Source: Hahellaceae bacterium
Lineage (GTDB): Bacteria > Pseudomonadota > Gammaproteobacteria > Pseudomonadales > Oleiphilaceae
Direction of reading: 5' to 3'
DNA length: 64,000 nt
Assembly: GCA_016716085.1 (NCBI GenBank)
Contig: JADJWY010000023.1
Coordinates: 372,001-436,000, forward strand
Below the pieces are notes generated by a model that did not search any database, was not told where the DNA came from, and saw nothing but the letters and a program-made list of their open reading frames with translations. A program made the position numbers and the translations under genes. Positions 32,408-42,174 of this stretch are shown here, piece after piece (the stretch's first letter is position 1; every line of letters begins with the position of its first letter).

Positions 32408-33607
32408 CTAACCGAACCTCACCGAATAGACCGGCGGAAAATGATTTCCAAGGCAGTGCCAGGTTTCACCCCGATCTTCGGACAGATAAACGTTACCGGT
32501 GGTGCTGCCGAAGCACACACAGTCATCGGCCGCGTCCAGGGCGTGACGGTAGACGATGTCGTAGGCATGTTGCTGAGGCAAACCTCTGGAGAGTTTTTGC
32601 CAGCTCTTGCCCCCATCGGACGTTCGCGCAACAAACAATCCGCCACCAATCGCCATGCGCTCCATGTCGGCTCGCGCCGGCACCACCCAGGCGCAGCGGC
32701 CGTCTTTGGCATCCGCGGCGATGGGGAAGCCAAAATGAACGCCTTGCTCAGGCTGACTGACTTTTTTCCAGGTAGCGGCACCGTCGTCGCTGTAAAACAC
32801 GCCGCAGTGGTTTTGTTGCCACACATGATTCGGCTGACCGGGGCAGGCCGTCACAAAATGCGGATCGTGCCCCCATTCGGATTCGGGATCGGGCATGTAG
32901 TCGTTGCGCATCCCTTTGTTGCGCACCTCCCAGGTCTGGCCGCCATCACGACTTTCCAATACACCAGCAGACGACACCGCAATGAAGAGATGCTGAGGGT
33001 CGCGAGGGTCCACCACGATGGAATGGATGCCTGGTTCAAATACGCCGTAATCCACACTGGCAGGCGTCCCGCCCCAGCGCGTTTCACTGGTGGCCTCCCC
33101 CGCAAATAAATCACCGCCACGACTGGCGTGATTCCACAAGGGACGATTCAACTCCCAGGTATCGCCGCCATCGTCACTGACGAAAAGGCCACCCGGTATG
33201 GTGCCCGCATACATTCGCCCCGGTTGCGAGGCTGCGCCAAAGGTCAGATTCCAGATTTTGTAAACGGTGGCATCTTTGTATTCGGGCTGGCCTTGGGGGG
33301 CCATGGGGTCGAAATCCGGCGTCGGCATATACTGCACGATATGGCGCGCCCCTTTCGGGTATTTGAGGGAAAGAATGTCTGCCCAGGTGGCGCCTCTGTC
33401 ACGCGAGCGGGACAGTTTGGGCCCCCAATGCCCATGATCCAGCGAGGCCCAAAGCGTGCCATCACGCGGATCCTGGGCGGCATAGCAGACCGGGACACCG
33501 GCATGCGCGATTTCACGCGCCTGCCAGCCAGTCGATTGCCGATCGAGAATGACGAGACCCTTGCGGGTACCCAACAGCAGCGTTTTAGAGCCCGTAGTAT
33601 TCGCCAT
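32408..33607 (-). CDS. BNR-repeat beta-propeller (sialidase-like / Vps10-type) protein
   Basis: 399 residues with repeated Asp-box motifs (SRDRGATWAD, SDDGGDTWEL, SRDGGQTWEV, SDDGAATWKK, TSDGGKSWQK, SEDRGETWHC), one per blade of a six- to seven-bladed propeller. There is no signal peptide, so it is cytoplasmic, and sialidase catalytic residues are not evident; an extracellular glycosidase is therefore unlikely. Translationally adjacent to the MoaD-like gene. Function unknown; the pairing with a ubiquitin-like sulfur carrier is the main clue. Confidence 0.82.
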   Translation of the reverse strand: MANTTGSKTLLLGTRKGLVILDRQSTGWQAREIAHAGVPVCYAAQDPRDGTLWASLDHGHWGPKLSRSRDRGATWADILSLKYPKGARHIVQYMPTPDFDPMAPQGQPEYKDATVYKIWNLTFGAASQPGRMYAGTIPGGLFVSDDGGDTWELNRPLWNHASRGGDLFAGEATSETRWGGTPASVDYGVFEPGIHSIVVDPRDPQHLFIAVSSAGVLESRDGGQTWEVRNKGMRNDYMPDPESEWGHDPHFVTACPGQPNHVWQQNHCGVFYSDDGAATWKKVSQPEQGVHFGFPIAADAKDGRCAWVVPARADMERMAIGGGLFVARTSDGGKSWQKLSRGLPQQHAYDIVYRHALDAADDCVCFGSTTGNVYLSEDRGETWHCLGNHFPPVYSVRFG

Positions 33608-33711
33608 GAGAGAACCTCCCTCACTTGCAGATTGTTATTGTTTTACTGCCCGACTTATTTACTGCTTATTACTGCTAACGGCCCGATCTCCGCGGGCATC
33701 GCGTGGCGCGA

Positions 33712-34293
33712 TTAATTGTAGTACGCGTTTTCCTTCACCGAGTGGTCGGTTGAATCACGAATGCCTTTCAGTTCTGGCAGTTTGCCCATCAGGGTCTTCT
33801 CAACCCCTTCTTTGAGGGTAATATCGACCGCCGAGCACCCCTGGCAGCCGCCGCCAAACTTGAGGACGGCAATGCCGTCGTCCACCACCCCAACCAGGCT
33901 CACTTCGCCACCGTGAGAGGCCAGACCGGGATTGATCTCGGTGTGCAGAATGTAGTTGATGCGATCGGGCAGCGGGGAATCATCACTGACCTTGGGCATT
34001 TTTGCGTTGGGCGCCTTGATGGTCAGTTGTCCGCCCATGCGCTCGGCATTGAAGTCGACGATTGCTTCTTCCAGATAGGGCAGACTGTTGCGATCGAGGT
34101 ACAGCGTGAACAGATCAAATTCAACGGTGTCATCGTCCGGGATAATTTCGTCCGGCTTGCAGTAAGCCAGACAGGTCTCGGCATGCCGTGTTCCCGGCTG
34201 AGTCACGAACATGCGCACTCCCATGCCTTCGACCGTTTGTTTTGCCAATAACTGGGCCAGATACCCCTGTGCCGACTCTGTCACCGTGACCAT
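33712..34293 (-). CDS. nfuA: Fe/S biogenesis protein NfuA
   Basis: 193 residues. An N-terminal degenerate A-type domain (ITVTESAQGYLAQLL-like start, DLFTLYLDRNSLPYLEEAIV) is fused to a C-terminal NifU-like domain with the cluster-binding CxxC in KFGGGCQGCSAVDITLK. NfuA carries a 4Fe-4S cluster to targets such as lipoyl and methylthio synthases, especially under stress. Full length. Divergent from metH with ~175 bp between. Confidence 0.96.
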   Translation of the reverse strand: MVTVTESAQGYLAQLLAKQTVEGMGVRMFVTQPGTRHAETCLAYCKPDEIIPDDDTVEFDLFTLYLDRNSLPYLEEAIVDFNAERMGGQLTIKAPNAKMPKVSDDSPLPDRINYILHTEINPGLASHGGEVSLVGVVDDGIAVLKFGGGCQGCSAVDITLKEGVEKTLMGKLPELKGIRDSTDHSVKENAYYN

Positions 34294-34468
34294 AAATACC
34301 CGCTCTGCTTCCTATAATTTCAGGTCTTCTAAGGTAGCAAAATGGCATGTCTTAGTAAATTACTCGGTTATTGAATAATTGCGGAGTGGATACTAGGGAT
34401 GAGGGTCTGAAAATGCTATTATTTACTGCTTTGACTCCCAGTATTTGCATGATCAAGAGGCACCCCGA

Positions 34469-37400
34469 ATGAACCCATCCGCCCGACAGGCCGCGCTGTT
34501 AGAAGCCCTGAAGCACAGAATTCTGATTCTGGATGGCGCGATGGGAACCATGATCCAGCGCTACAAGCTAGATGATGCCGCCTACCGTGGCGAACGCTTT
34601 AAAGATCATCCCGGTGAACTCAAGGGGAATAACGACCTTTTGTGTCTGACCCAACCCCAGATCATCAGCGCGATTCACAAAGCCTATCTGGACGCGGGTG
34701 CGGACATCATTGAAACCAACAGTTTCAACGGCACCTGTGTGTCCCAGGCAGACTATCACCTCGAATCCATTGTCTATGAACTGAATGTCGCCAGTGCCCG
34801 GCTGGCACGCGAAGCCTGTGACCAGAAAACCGCAGAAACACCTGACCGGCCGCGCTTTGTCGCGGGGGCTATTGGTCCCACCTCGCGCACAGCAACCCTG
34901 TCACCCGATGTGAACAACCCTGGCTTCCGTAATATTCTGTTCGAGGATCTGGTCAAGGATTACTATCAGGCCGCCAAAGGTCTGGTCGAAGGCGGTGCAG
35001 ACATCCTGCTGATCGAAACGATTTTCGACACCTTGAATGCAAAAGCCTGTATTTACGCGGTCCAGCAGTTTTTTGAGGATGCCGGCGAATCCCTCCCCAT
35101 CATGATTTCCGGCACCATTACCGATGCGTCCGGCCGCACCCTGTCAGGCCAGACCGCCGAAGCCTTCTGGAATTCCGTGTCCCACGCGCGGCCACTCAGT
35201 GTGGGCCTTAACTGTGCCCTGGGTGCCGATTTGCTGCGCCCGCACATCGAAGAACTCAGCCTCAAGGCTAACTGCCTGATCAGCGCCCACCCGAATGCCG
35301 GCCTGCCAAATGAATTCGGTGAGTACGATGAAAGCCCGGCAGACATGGCCAAGGTCGTGGAAGGCTTCGCCCGCGATGGCTTCATCAATATTATCGGTGG
35401 CTGCTGCGGCACCACACCCGATCACATTGCGGCAATCAAGGCAGCGGTAGAAAAATATCCACCCCGCTCGGTTCCCGATATCAAGCCCACCCTGCGTCTG
35501 TCAGGACTTGAACCGTTTACCTACACCGACGAAATCCGTTTCATTAACGTCGGAGAGCGCACCAACGTTACCGGCTCTGCCCGCTTCCTGAAACTGATCA
35601 AGGACGGCGACTATGAAACCGCTCTGGATGTGGCGAGGGATCAGGTCGAGAACGGTGCCCAGATCATCGACATCAACATGGACGAAGGCATGCTCGACGG
35701 TGTCGAAGCCATGCGCATATTCCTGTTCCTGCTGGCTGCCGAACCTGACATTTCACGGGTGCCCATCATGCTGGATTCCTCCAAATGGGAGGTCATCGAG
35801 GCGGGTCTTCGCTGTGTGCAGGGCAAGTGCGTAGTGAATTCGATCAGCCTAAAAGAAGGCGAAGCCGATTTCGTGCGCAAAGCTAAAAGCTGTCTGCGTT
35901 ACGGCGCGGCGGTGGTCGTCATGGCCTTTGACGAACACGGCCAGGCGGATACGATCAAGCGCAAAATCGAGATTTGCAAGCGCTCCTACGAGGTGTTGAC
36001 GGGTATCGGCTTCCCGCCGCAGGACATCATTTTCGACCCGAATATCTTCGCGGTGGCGACGGGCATCGACGAGCACAATAACTACGCGGTGGACTTCATC
36101 GAGGCCACGCGCTGGATTCGCACTCACCTGCCCTACGCCAGTGTGTCCGGTGGGGTCAGTAACGTGTCCTTTTCCTTCCGGGGCAATAACCCGGTGCGCG
36201 AAGCCATTCACTCCGTGTTTCTCTATCATGCGATCAAGGCCGGCATGAACATGGGGATCGTGAATCCGGCCCAGCTGGTGATTTACGATGAAATCCCGCC
36301 TGAATTACTGGAGCGGGTGGAAGATGTGGTGCTTAACCGGCGCCCGGATGCCACCGAGCGTCTGCTGGAAGTCGCGGATCAGTACCGGAGCGGCGGCGAG
36401 AAGAAAGAGGAAGATACGCAGGCCTGGCGCACCTTACCGGTCTCGAAACGTCTGGAGCATGCGCTCGTCAAAGGCATTACGACGTTTATCACGGAAGATA
36501 CCGAAGCGGCCCGACGTGAAGCGGCGCGCCCGATCGAGGTCATTGAAGGGCCCCTAATGGACGGCATGAACGTGGTCGGTGACCTGTTTGGCGCCGGCAA
36601 AATGTTCCTGCCCCAGGTCGTTAAAAGTGCGCGCGTGATGAAACAGGCCGTGGCCTACCTGCTGCCTTACATCGAGGCCGAAAAACAAGTCGGTTCGCGC
36701 AGTAAGGGTAAAATTCTCATGGCGACCGTGAAAGGCGATGTGCATGACATCGGCAAGAACATCGTCGGCGTGGTTTTGCAGTGTAATAACTTCGAAGTGG
36801 TTGACCTGGGCGTGATGGTGCCGGCGGAAAAAATTCTGGAAACCGCGCAGAAAGAAAATGTCGATATGATCGGGCTGAGTGGGCTTATAACCCCCTCGCT
36901 GGACGAGATGGTGCATGTTGCCCGTGAAATGCAGCGGCTGAACTTCCAGGTGCCTCTGCTGATTGGCGGTGCGACGACGTCTAAGGCCCACACCGCCGTG
37001 AAGATCGAGCCGGGTTACCAGAACGATGCCACCGTTTATGTCGTGGATGCCTCACGCTGTGTCGGCGTCGCCACACGACTGATGAGCGACACCCAGAAGG
37101 CTGACTTTGTCAAAGAGGTGCGTTCTGAATACGAGACCGTGCGCAAGCGTCGCAAGAACCGTGAACCAGCTGCACAGCTCATTCCGCTGGCTGAGGCGCG
37201 CCGGGCAGCCCCCGCCCTGGACTGGACGGGTTACACACCACCCCGGCCCTCGTTCATCGGTACGAAGGTATTAGATGACTACCCGCTGGAAAAACTGGTC
37301 GATTATATCGACTGGACGCCCTTCTTCATCTCCTGGGACCTGACCGGCAAATTCCCGAACATCCTGGAGGATGAGGTGGTGGGTGAAGCCGCCCGACAGC

Positions 37401-38158
37401 TCTATGCCGATGCGCGCGTGATCCTGGACAAATTGATTGCCGAAAAAACCATCAAGGCCCGGGCAGTCTTTGGCTTCTGGCCGGCCCAGCGTGAAGAGGA
37501 TGACACGGTTCTTTTCGAGGACGACAGTCGCGCCAAAGCGAAGACACGCCTGTGCCACCTGCGTCAGCAGGATAAACGCGGTGGACGTGAGGTCATGCAC
37601 TGTCTGGCAGACTACGTGGCACCCACTGACAGTGGCAAAGCGGATTACGTGGGCGGCTTTATCGTCACCGCCGGTCTCGGCGCCGAAGAACTGGCCAAAC
37701 ACTATGAGCAGAATCATGATGATTACAATAGCATCATGGTCAAAGCATTGGCAGATCGTCTGGCTGAGGCCTTTGCTGAACACCTGCACGAGCGTGTGCG
37801 GACTGAATTCTGGGGTTACACCCCCGAAGAACACCTCAGCAACGACGACCTGATTCGCGAAAAATACAGCGGTATCCGTCCGGCGCCTGGTTATCCGGCT
37901 TGCCCCGACCACACCGAAAAGCGCAAGCTGTTTGACCTGCTCGACCCTGCAGGGCTGAGCGGTGTAAGCCTGACCGAGCACTTTGCGATGTTCCCGGCCG
38001 CCTCTGTCAGTGGCTGGTATTTCGCACATCCCGAAGCCCGCTACTTCAATGTTGGCAAGTTGCTCAAGGATCAGGTCAGTGAGTATGCGCTGCGCAAAGG
38101 GATGACTGTCGCCGAGGCAGAACGCTGGCTGTCGCCGAATTTGGGCTACGAACCATAG
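34469..38158 (+). CDS. metH: Cobalamin-dependent methionine synthase MetH
   Basis: 1229 residues. Homocysteine domain with zinc cysteines in LNCALGADLL and GGCCGTTPDHI. Folate-binding domain from about 355 (FINVGERTNVTGSARF, VPIMLDSSKWEVIEAG). B12 cap and domain with the cobalt-ligand His in KGDVHDIGKNIVGVVLQ and IGLSGLITPSLDEMV. C-terminal activation domain with RPAPGYPACPDHTEK for SAM binding. All four modules are intact. ATG 34469 has AAGAGG 8 nt upstream; an earlier TTG (34445) is less likely. No cobalamin riboswitch was seen upstream. Confidence 0.98.
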   Translation: MNPSARQAALLEALKHRILILDGAMGTMIQRYKLDDAAYRGERFKDHPGELKGNNDLLCLTQPQIISAIHKAYLDAGADIIETNSFNGTCVSQADYHLESIVYELNVASARLAREACDQKTAETPDRPRFVAGAIGPTSRTATLSPDVNNPGFRNILFEDLVKDYYQAAKGLVEGGADILLIETIFDTLNAKACIYAVQQFFEDAGESLPIMISGTITDASGRTLSGQTAEAFWNSVSHARPLSVGLNCALGADLLRPHIEELSLKANCLISAHPNAGLPNEFGEYDESPADMAKVVEGFARDGFINIIGGCCGTTPDHIAAIKAAVEKYPPRSVPDIKPTLRLSGLEPFTYTDEIRFINVGERTNVTGSARFLKLIKDGDYETALDVARDQVENGAQIIDINMDEGMLDGVEAMRIFLFLLAAEPDISRVPIMLDSSKWEVIEAGLRCVQGKCVVNSISLKEGEADFVRKAKSCLRYGAAVVVMAFDEHGQADTIKRKIEICKRSYEVLTGIGFPPQDIIFDPNIFAVATGIDEHNNYAVDFIEATRWIRTHLPYASVSGGVSNVSFSFRGNNPVREAIHSVFLYHAIKAGMNMGIVNPAQLVIYDEIPPELLERVEDVVLNRRPDATERLLEVADQYRSGGEKKEEDTQAWRTLPVSKRLEHALVKGITTFITEDTEAARREAARPIEVIEGPLMDGMNVVGDLFGAGKMFLPQVVKSARVMKQAVAYLLPYIEAEKQVGSRSKGKILMATVKGDVHDIGKNIVGVVLQCNNFEVVDLGVMVPAEKILETAQKENVDMIGLSGLITPSLDEMVHVAREMQRLNFQVPLLIGGATTSKAHTAVKIEPGYQNDATVYVVDASRCVGVATRLMSDTQKADFVKEVRSEYETVRKRRKNREPAAQLIPLAEARRAAPALDWTGYTPPRPSFIGTKVLDDYPLEKLVDYIDWTPFFISWDLTGKFPNILEDEVVGEAARQLYADARVILDKLIAEKTIKARAVFGFWPAQREEDDTVLFEDDSRAKAKTRLCHLRQQDKRGGREVMHCLADYVAPTDSGKADYVGGFIVTAGLGAEELAKHYEQNHDDYNSIMVKALADRLAEAFAEHLHERVRTEFWGYTPEEHLSNDDLIREKYSGIRPAPGYPACPDHTEKRKLFDLLDPAGLSGVSLTEHFAMFPAASVSGWYFAHPEARYFNVGKLLKDQVSEYALRKGMTVAEAERWLSPNLGYEP

Positions 38159-38173
38159 TAAGAGAAATACAGT

Positions 38174-38380
38174 ATGAGTGAATCACAGAACAAGAATAAG
38201 CCATCACTCGGTCAGGTTGCCAAAAGCGTGGTGGGCGCCGCCTTCGGTGTCCAGAGCAGCCGGACACAGGATCGCGACTTTCAGCAGAAAAGTCCCTGGG
38301 TGTTTATTGTCGGGGGGCTGGTGTTTGCGGCGGTTTTTGTCGTGACGCTGATCGTGATCGTCAATACGGTGATAAAATAG
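38174..38380 (+). CDS. DUF2970 small membrane protein
   Basis: 68 residues. LGQVAKSVVGAAFGVQSS then a single membrane segment (WVFIVGGLVFAAVFVVTLIVIV) is the DUF2970 pattern. It begins 15 bp after metH, so it is probably co-transcribed. Function unknown; the N-terminus would face the cytoplasm. Confidence 0.8.
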   Translation: MSESQNKNKPSLGQVAKSVVGAAFGVQSSRTQDRDFQQKSPWVFIVGGLVFAAVFVVTLIVIVNTVIK

Positions 38381-38416
38381 GCGACCAAGCGGCCGCCCTC
38401 TGCGCTGAATGATGGC

Positions 38417-38539
38417 TCAGTGGCTCGCCACCCAAAGCAGAATCATACCTGCCACACAGAAGATGAGAACGACTGCGGCAATGGCATCGACCTTGTTATC
38501 TTCGGATTCGCGAATAACGCCTGACTGATTTTTGTTCAT
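38417..38539 (-). CDS. 40-residue single-span membrane protein
   Basis: MNKNQSGVIRESEDNKVDAI then a hydrophobic AAVVLIFCVAGMILLWV and a short SH end. The ATG at 38539 has GAGGGG 6 nt upstream. The longer in-frame ORF to 38692 has low-complexity N-terminal sequence and no good initiation signal. Convergent with the DUF2970 gene. Not recognised, but the Shine-Dalgarno and clean transmembrane segment support a real small protein. Confidence 0.6.
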   Translation of the reverse strand: MNKNQSGVIRESEDNKVDAIAAVVLIFCVAGMILLWVASH

Positions 38540-38769
38540 ACTAATCCCCTCAACCCCACGTTTATTTTTGTTTTCATGTTCTTTTTTAACCAAGAACACG
38601 TGTTTTCGCAAGTAAAGACTAAAAATTCTGTGCCAAGGCATTGAATCAAGCCCGCATTCGGCAGATATCGTTATAAAGATATAGAGAATCAATCATTTTA
38701 TTTATAAGGCAGCCTTGATAAAATACTGCACCGTAAAATTGGCGCCTTTTCTGGACAGGTAAGAAATAG

Positions 38770-40431
38770 ATGTACCGTTATGACGACTATGATCACACGA
38801 TCATTCAGGAACGTGTAAAGCAGTTTGCAGGGCAAACCCAGCGCTATCTGGCAGGTGAGCTCTCCGGGCCGGAATTCCTGCCCCTGCGGCTCCAAAACGG
38901 ACTCTACGTCCAGCGCATGGCACCGATGCTGCGTATCTGTGTTCCCTATGGCATGCTGTCCTCCGTTCAGCTGCGCCGTCTGGCACGCATCACGCGGGAC
39001 TACGATAAAGGCTACGCACACTTCACAACCCGACAGAATGTTCAGCTAAACTGGCCGCGCCTGGAAGATGCACCGGCTATTCTGGCCGAACTGGCTGACG
39101 TCGAGATGCATGCCGTCCAAACCAGTGGCAACTGTATCCGCAATACGACGACCGACCAATTTGCAGGTGTCACCCCTGACGAGATCATCGACCCTCGCCC
39201 CTACTGCGAGCTGATCCGGCAATGGTCCACCTTCCACCCGGAATTTGCCTTTTTGCCGCGCAAATTTAAAATCGCCGTGAACGCCTGCCCCGATGTGGAC
39301 CGGGCCGCGATTAAAGTCCATGACATCGGCATTCAGATCGTGCGCAACGACGCGGGTGAAATCGGCTATGCCGTGCTGGTCGGTGGCGGCTTGGGGCGCA
39401 CGCCCATCATTGCCTCCCAGATCCGCGACTTCTTGCCCGAAAAAGACCTCCTGACCTATCTCGAAGCCATCATTCGGGTCTATAACCGCTATGGTCGCCG
39501 GGATAACAAGTACAAGGCGCGTATCAAGATTCTGGTCAAAGCACTGACGCCAGAAGGTTTCGCGGAAAAAGTCGAAGCGGAATGGCAGCAGATCAAAGCA
39601 GGTCCAGCGCACCTGACCGAGGCTGAAATCGAACGCATCAAGCAACATTTCACCCTGCCGGCCTATGAAAAATTCCCAGGCGGGAGTGAGGCGCTGGCCA
39701 CGGCCCGCGCTGAAAGTGCGCATTTCTCAAACTGGGTCGCCCGCAACGTCAGCGCCCACCGTCAGCCGGGTTATGCGGCGGTAACGCTCACCCTGAAAGT
39801 TCTGGGCGTTCCCCCCGGCGATGTGACCGACACACAGCTGGAGGCGCTGGCCGACCTCGCTGATCGTTTCAGTTTCTCTGAATTGCGCGTCACCCACGAA
39901 CAAAACGTGGTCCTCGCCGATGTGCGCGAAGATGATCTTTACGCCCTGTGGCAGACCATCAAACCACTGGGCTTCGCGACGCCCAATCTGAACACCCTGA
40001 CAGACGTCATTTGCTGCCCCGGTGGCGATTACTGCTCACTGGCTAATGCGAAATCCATTCCGGTGGCCGAAGCGATCCAGGCGCGATTTGACGACCTGGA
40101 TTATCTTTATGACCTTGGCCCGATCGACCTGAATATCTCAGGGTGCATGAACGCCTGCGGCCATCACCATGTCGGAAACATTGGCGTTCTCGGTGTCGAT
40201 AAGAAAGGCGAAGAGTGGTACCAGGTTTCTCTGGGCGGCGACAGCGGGCTTAACGCCAGTATTGGCCAGATTCTCGGGCCGTCCTTTGCCCGCGATCAAA
40301 TGCCAGATGTGATTCAGACGATTCTGGACACCTATGTTGAACAACGCGAATCCGAAGAGTTGTTTGTGGACACCTTTAGACGTATCGGATTGAAACCCTT
40401 CAAGGAGCGAGTCTATGGCGCATCTAATTAA
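38770..40431 (+). CDS. cysI: Sulfite/nitrite reductase, siroheme hemoprotein (CysI type)
   Basis: 553 residues, two ferredoxin-like halves. Siroheme/substrate arginines lie in AHFTTRQNVQLNW and NCIRNTTTDQFAGV. The 4Fe-4S/siroheme cysteines are in ICCPGGDYCSLANAKS and SGCMNACGHHHVGNIG. It resembles the Pseudomonas-type assimilatory sulfite reductase encoded with a DUF934 gene and reduces sulfite to sulfide for cysteine synthesis. The following DUF934 gene overlaps its end by 17 bp. Confidence 0.93.
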   Translation: MYRYDDYDHTIIQERVKQFAGQTQRYLAGELSGPEFLPLRLQNGLYVQRMAPMLRICVPYGMLSSVQLRRLARITRDYDKGYAHFTTRQNVQLNWPRLEDAPAILAELADVEMHAVQTSGNCIRNTTTDQFAGVTPDEIIDPRPYCELIRQWSTFHPEFAFLPRKFKIAVNACPDVDRAAIKVHDIGIQIVRNDAGEIGYAVLVGGGLGRTPIIASQIRDFLPEKDLLTYLEAIIRVYNRYGRRDNKYKARIKILVKALTPEGFAEKVEAEWQQIKAGPAHLTEAEIERIKQHFTLPAYEKFPGGSEALATARAESAHFSNWVARNVSAHRQPGYAAVTLTLKVLGVPPGDVTDTQLEALADLADRFSFSELRVTHEQNVVLADVREDDLYALWQTIKPLGFATPNLNTLTDVICCPGGDYCSLANAKSIPVAEAIQARFDDLDYLYDLGPIDLNISGCMNACGHHHVGNIGVLGVDKKGEEWYQVSLGGDSGLNASIGQILGPSFARDQMPDVIQTILDTYVEQRESEELFVDTFRRIGLKPFKERVYGASN

Positions 40432-40921
40432 GCAGTCAGCGGTGCAGGCTGACGAGTGGAGCCAGCTGGCTCGCGGCGCAGATGCTGAGGCCCTGACGTC
40501 TGCAACCGGTAAAATTCTGGTGCATGTGGGTGACTGGCTACAGCATGCCGCCTCGCTCGCAGACAAGGATACCCAGCAGATCGGCATTTGGTTTGACAGT
40601 GATGACGAACCTGAACATTTAGGCGAAAACTGCCAGCGCTTCGCGCTGATAGCGGTGAATTTCCCGGCTTTTACCGATGGTCGCGGCTACTCGATAGGCC
40701 GACTGATCCGTGAACGCTACCGCTATCAGGGTGAGTTACGTGCGATTGGCGATGTGCTGGTTGATCAGGTCTTCTTTATGAAGCGCTGTGGTTTCGATGC
40801 TTTCGCGCTGCGGGAAGATAAGCGTGTTGAGGCGGCACTGGACGCTCTTAAGGCGTTTTCACAAACCTACCAGGGCGCTGTGGATAACCCTATCCCCTTG
40901 TTTCGACGTCGTCTTTCCTGA
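40415..40921 (+). CDS. DUF934 protein linked to CysI
   Basis: 168 residues; the core is FPAFTDGRGYSIGRLIRERY followed by YQGELRAIGDVLVDQVFFMKRCGFDAFAL, the DUF934 signature. It starts inside the 3' end of cysI with AAGGAG 7 nt before its ATG. DUF934 proteins are almost always beside sulfite reductase, suggesting an auxiliary role in sulfite reduction (inference). Cytoplasmic. Confidence 0.9.
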   Translation: MAHLIKQSAVQADEWSQLARGADAEALTSATGKILVHVGDWLQHAASLADKDTQQIGIWFDSDDEPEHLGENCQRFALIAVNFPAFTDGRGYSIGRLIRERYRYQGELRAIGDVLVDQVFFMKRCGFDAFALREDKRVEAALDALKAFSQTYQGAVDNPIPLFRRRLS

Positions 40922-40930
40922 CCTTTCCGT

Positions 40931-40960
40931 TTGACGGGCGGCTATTCAGCGGCCCGTCAA
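40931..40960 (+). terminator. Hairpin after the cysI-DUF934 operon (possible terminator without T-run)
   Basis: Perfect 9-bp stem TTGACGGGC / GCCCGTCAA with a 12-nt interior containing a further GCT/AGC pairing. No U-tract follows, so rho-independent termination is not certain. Confidence 0.4.
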
Positions 40961-40977
40961 CGCGCTACACTGCGCCT

Positions 40978-42141
40978 ATGGATGGCGCAATGAGTTTTTC
41001 TTTTTTCCTGATTTTCAGCGGTGCCGCAGTGTTGGCGACCGTGGCACTCTATACCCGTCAACCACTGCTACTGGCCTATATCGTACTCGGCGGACTGGTC
41101 GGCCCCTACGGTCTGGCGTGGGTCAACGATACACAGCTGATTTCGGACATCGCCAAAATCGGTATCGTATTTCTACTCTTTCTGCTGGGGCTGGACATGC
41201 AGCCACGTGCCCTGCTGCATGTTCTCCGCAAAGCGACGGTGGTTACGCTTCTCAGCGCACTGGTGTTCGGCTGGGTGGCCTATGTGATTATGCGGGGCTT
41301 TGGCTACACCCCAACGGAAGCTCTGATTGCCGGGATGTCTGCGACCGTCAGTAGTACGATCCTGGGTATCAAGTTGCTACCGACAACGGTGCTCCACCAC
41401 AAACATACGGGTGAGCTTCTGGTTGGGCTTTTGCTGGCCCAGGACTTTATCGCCATTCTGGCGTTGCTGGCACTGGCTGGTGATGGTGCCGATTTTGATC
41501 CCTGGCGGATGAGTCTGACCTTCCTGTCACTCCCCTTGCTCGCCGCCATCGCCTATGTACTGGTTCGCTGGATTTTCCTGCCATTGATTGCGCGCTTTGA
41601 TCGGTTTCAGGAATATATTTTCTTACTGGCGATCGGCTGGTGCCTGGGCATTGCCGAACTCGCCCATGCGATTGGTCTCTCGTCAGAGATCGGTGCTTTT
41701 GTGGCCGGAATCATGATCGCAACCAGCCCGATCTCCCAATACATCGCTACCGCACTAAAACCGTTGAGAGATTTCTTTTTAATCCTGTTTTTCTTTTCGG
41801 TCGGCGCGTCCTTCAACAGCTCGTTGCTGGGCAACATCCTGGTGCCGGTGGGCGTTCTCACTGCCGTCATGCTGGTATTAAAGCCGGTCGTCTTTTATGG
41901 GCTGTTGAAGATGCAGCGTGAACACGGCAGGGTCGCGTGGGAAATCGGTTTTCGCTTAGGGCACATCAGCGAATTTTCACTGCTGATCACTTACCTTGCG
42001 GTGAGCAAGCACCTTATCGGAGAAGAAGCGTCCATGATCATTCAGGCCACAGCTATCCTTCTGTTCATGCTGTCAACCTATCTTGTGATTCTGAACTACC
42101 CCTCACCCATTGCAATCAGCGAGAAGTTGCGGCGCGACTGA
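40978..42141 (+). CDS. Monovalent cation:proton antiporter-2 (CPA2, KefB-like) membrane protein
   Basis: 387 residues, about eleven hydrophobic segments. The motifs GLVGPYGLAWV, FLLFLLGLDMQP and IAGMSATVSSTILGIKLLP are typical of CPA2 exchangers; GLSSEIGAFVAGIMIATSP follows. No C-terminal RCK/TrkA-N domain, so it is shorter than KefB/KefC. It probably exchanges K+ or Na+ for H+ at the inner membrane. Start is ambiguous: ATG 40978 or ATG 40990. Confidence 0.87.
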   Translation: MDGAMSFSFFLIFSGAAVLATVALYTRQPLLLAYIVLGGLVGPYGLAWVNDTQLISDIAKIGIVFLLFLLGLDMQPRALLHVLRKATVVTLLSALVFGWVAYVIMRGFGYTPTEALIAGMSATVSSTILGIKLLPTTVLHHKHTGELLVGLLLAQDFIAILALLALAGDGADFDPWRMSLTFLSLPLLAAIAYVLVRWIFLPLIARFDRFQEYIFLLAIGWCLGIAELAHAIGLSSEIGAFVAGIMIATSPISQYIATALKPLRDFFLILFFFSVGASFNSSLLGNILVPVGVLTAVMLVLKPVVFYGLLKMQREHGRVAWEIGFRLGHISEFSLLITYLAVSKHLIGEEASMIIQATAILLFMLSTYLVILNYPSPIAISEKLRRD

Positions 42142-42174
42142 ACCCCGAAAGTCACCTTCCGGGGCGTCTGGCAC

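Noticed and set aside
34294..34468. Cobalamin or SAM riboswitch upstream of metH
   Set aside because: The gap is only about 175 bp and I found no B12-box-like sequence or terminator hairpin in it.
37271..38029. Long ORF antisense to metH (252 codons)
   Set aside because: No initiation signal and no recognisable protein pattern; it mirrors codon bias of metH. The same reasoning removes other long antisense frames, such as those in etfD (71-616) and cysI (39046-39723).
42142..42170. Terminator between the antiporter and acuI
   Set aside because: There is an imperfect CCCCGAAAG/CTTCCGGGG inverted repeat but no T-run in either direction; evidence too weak to list.
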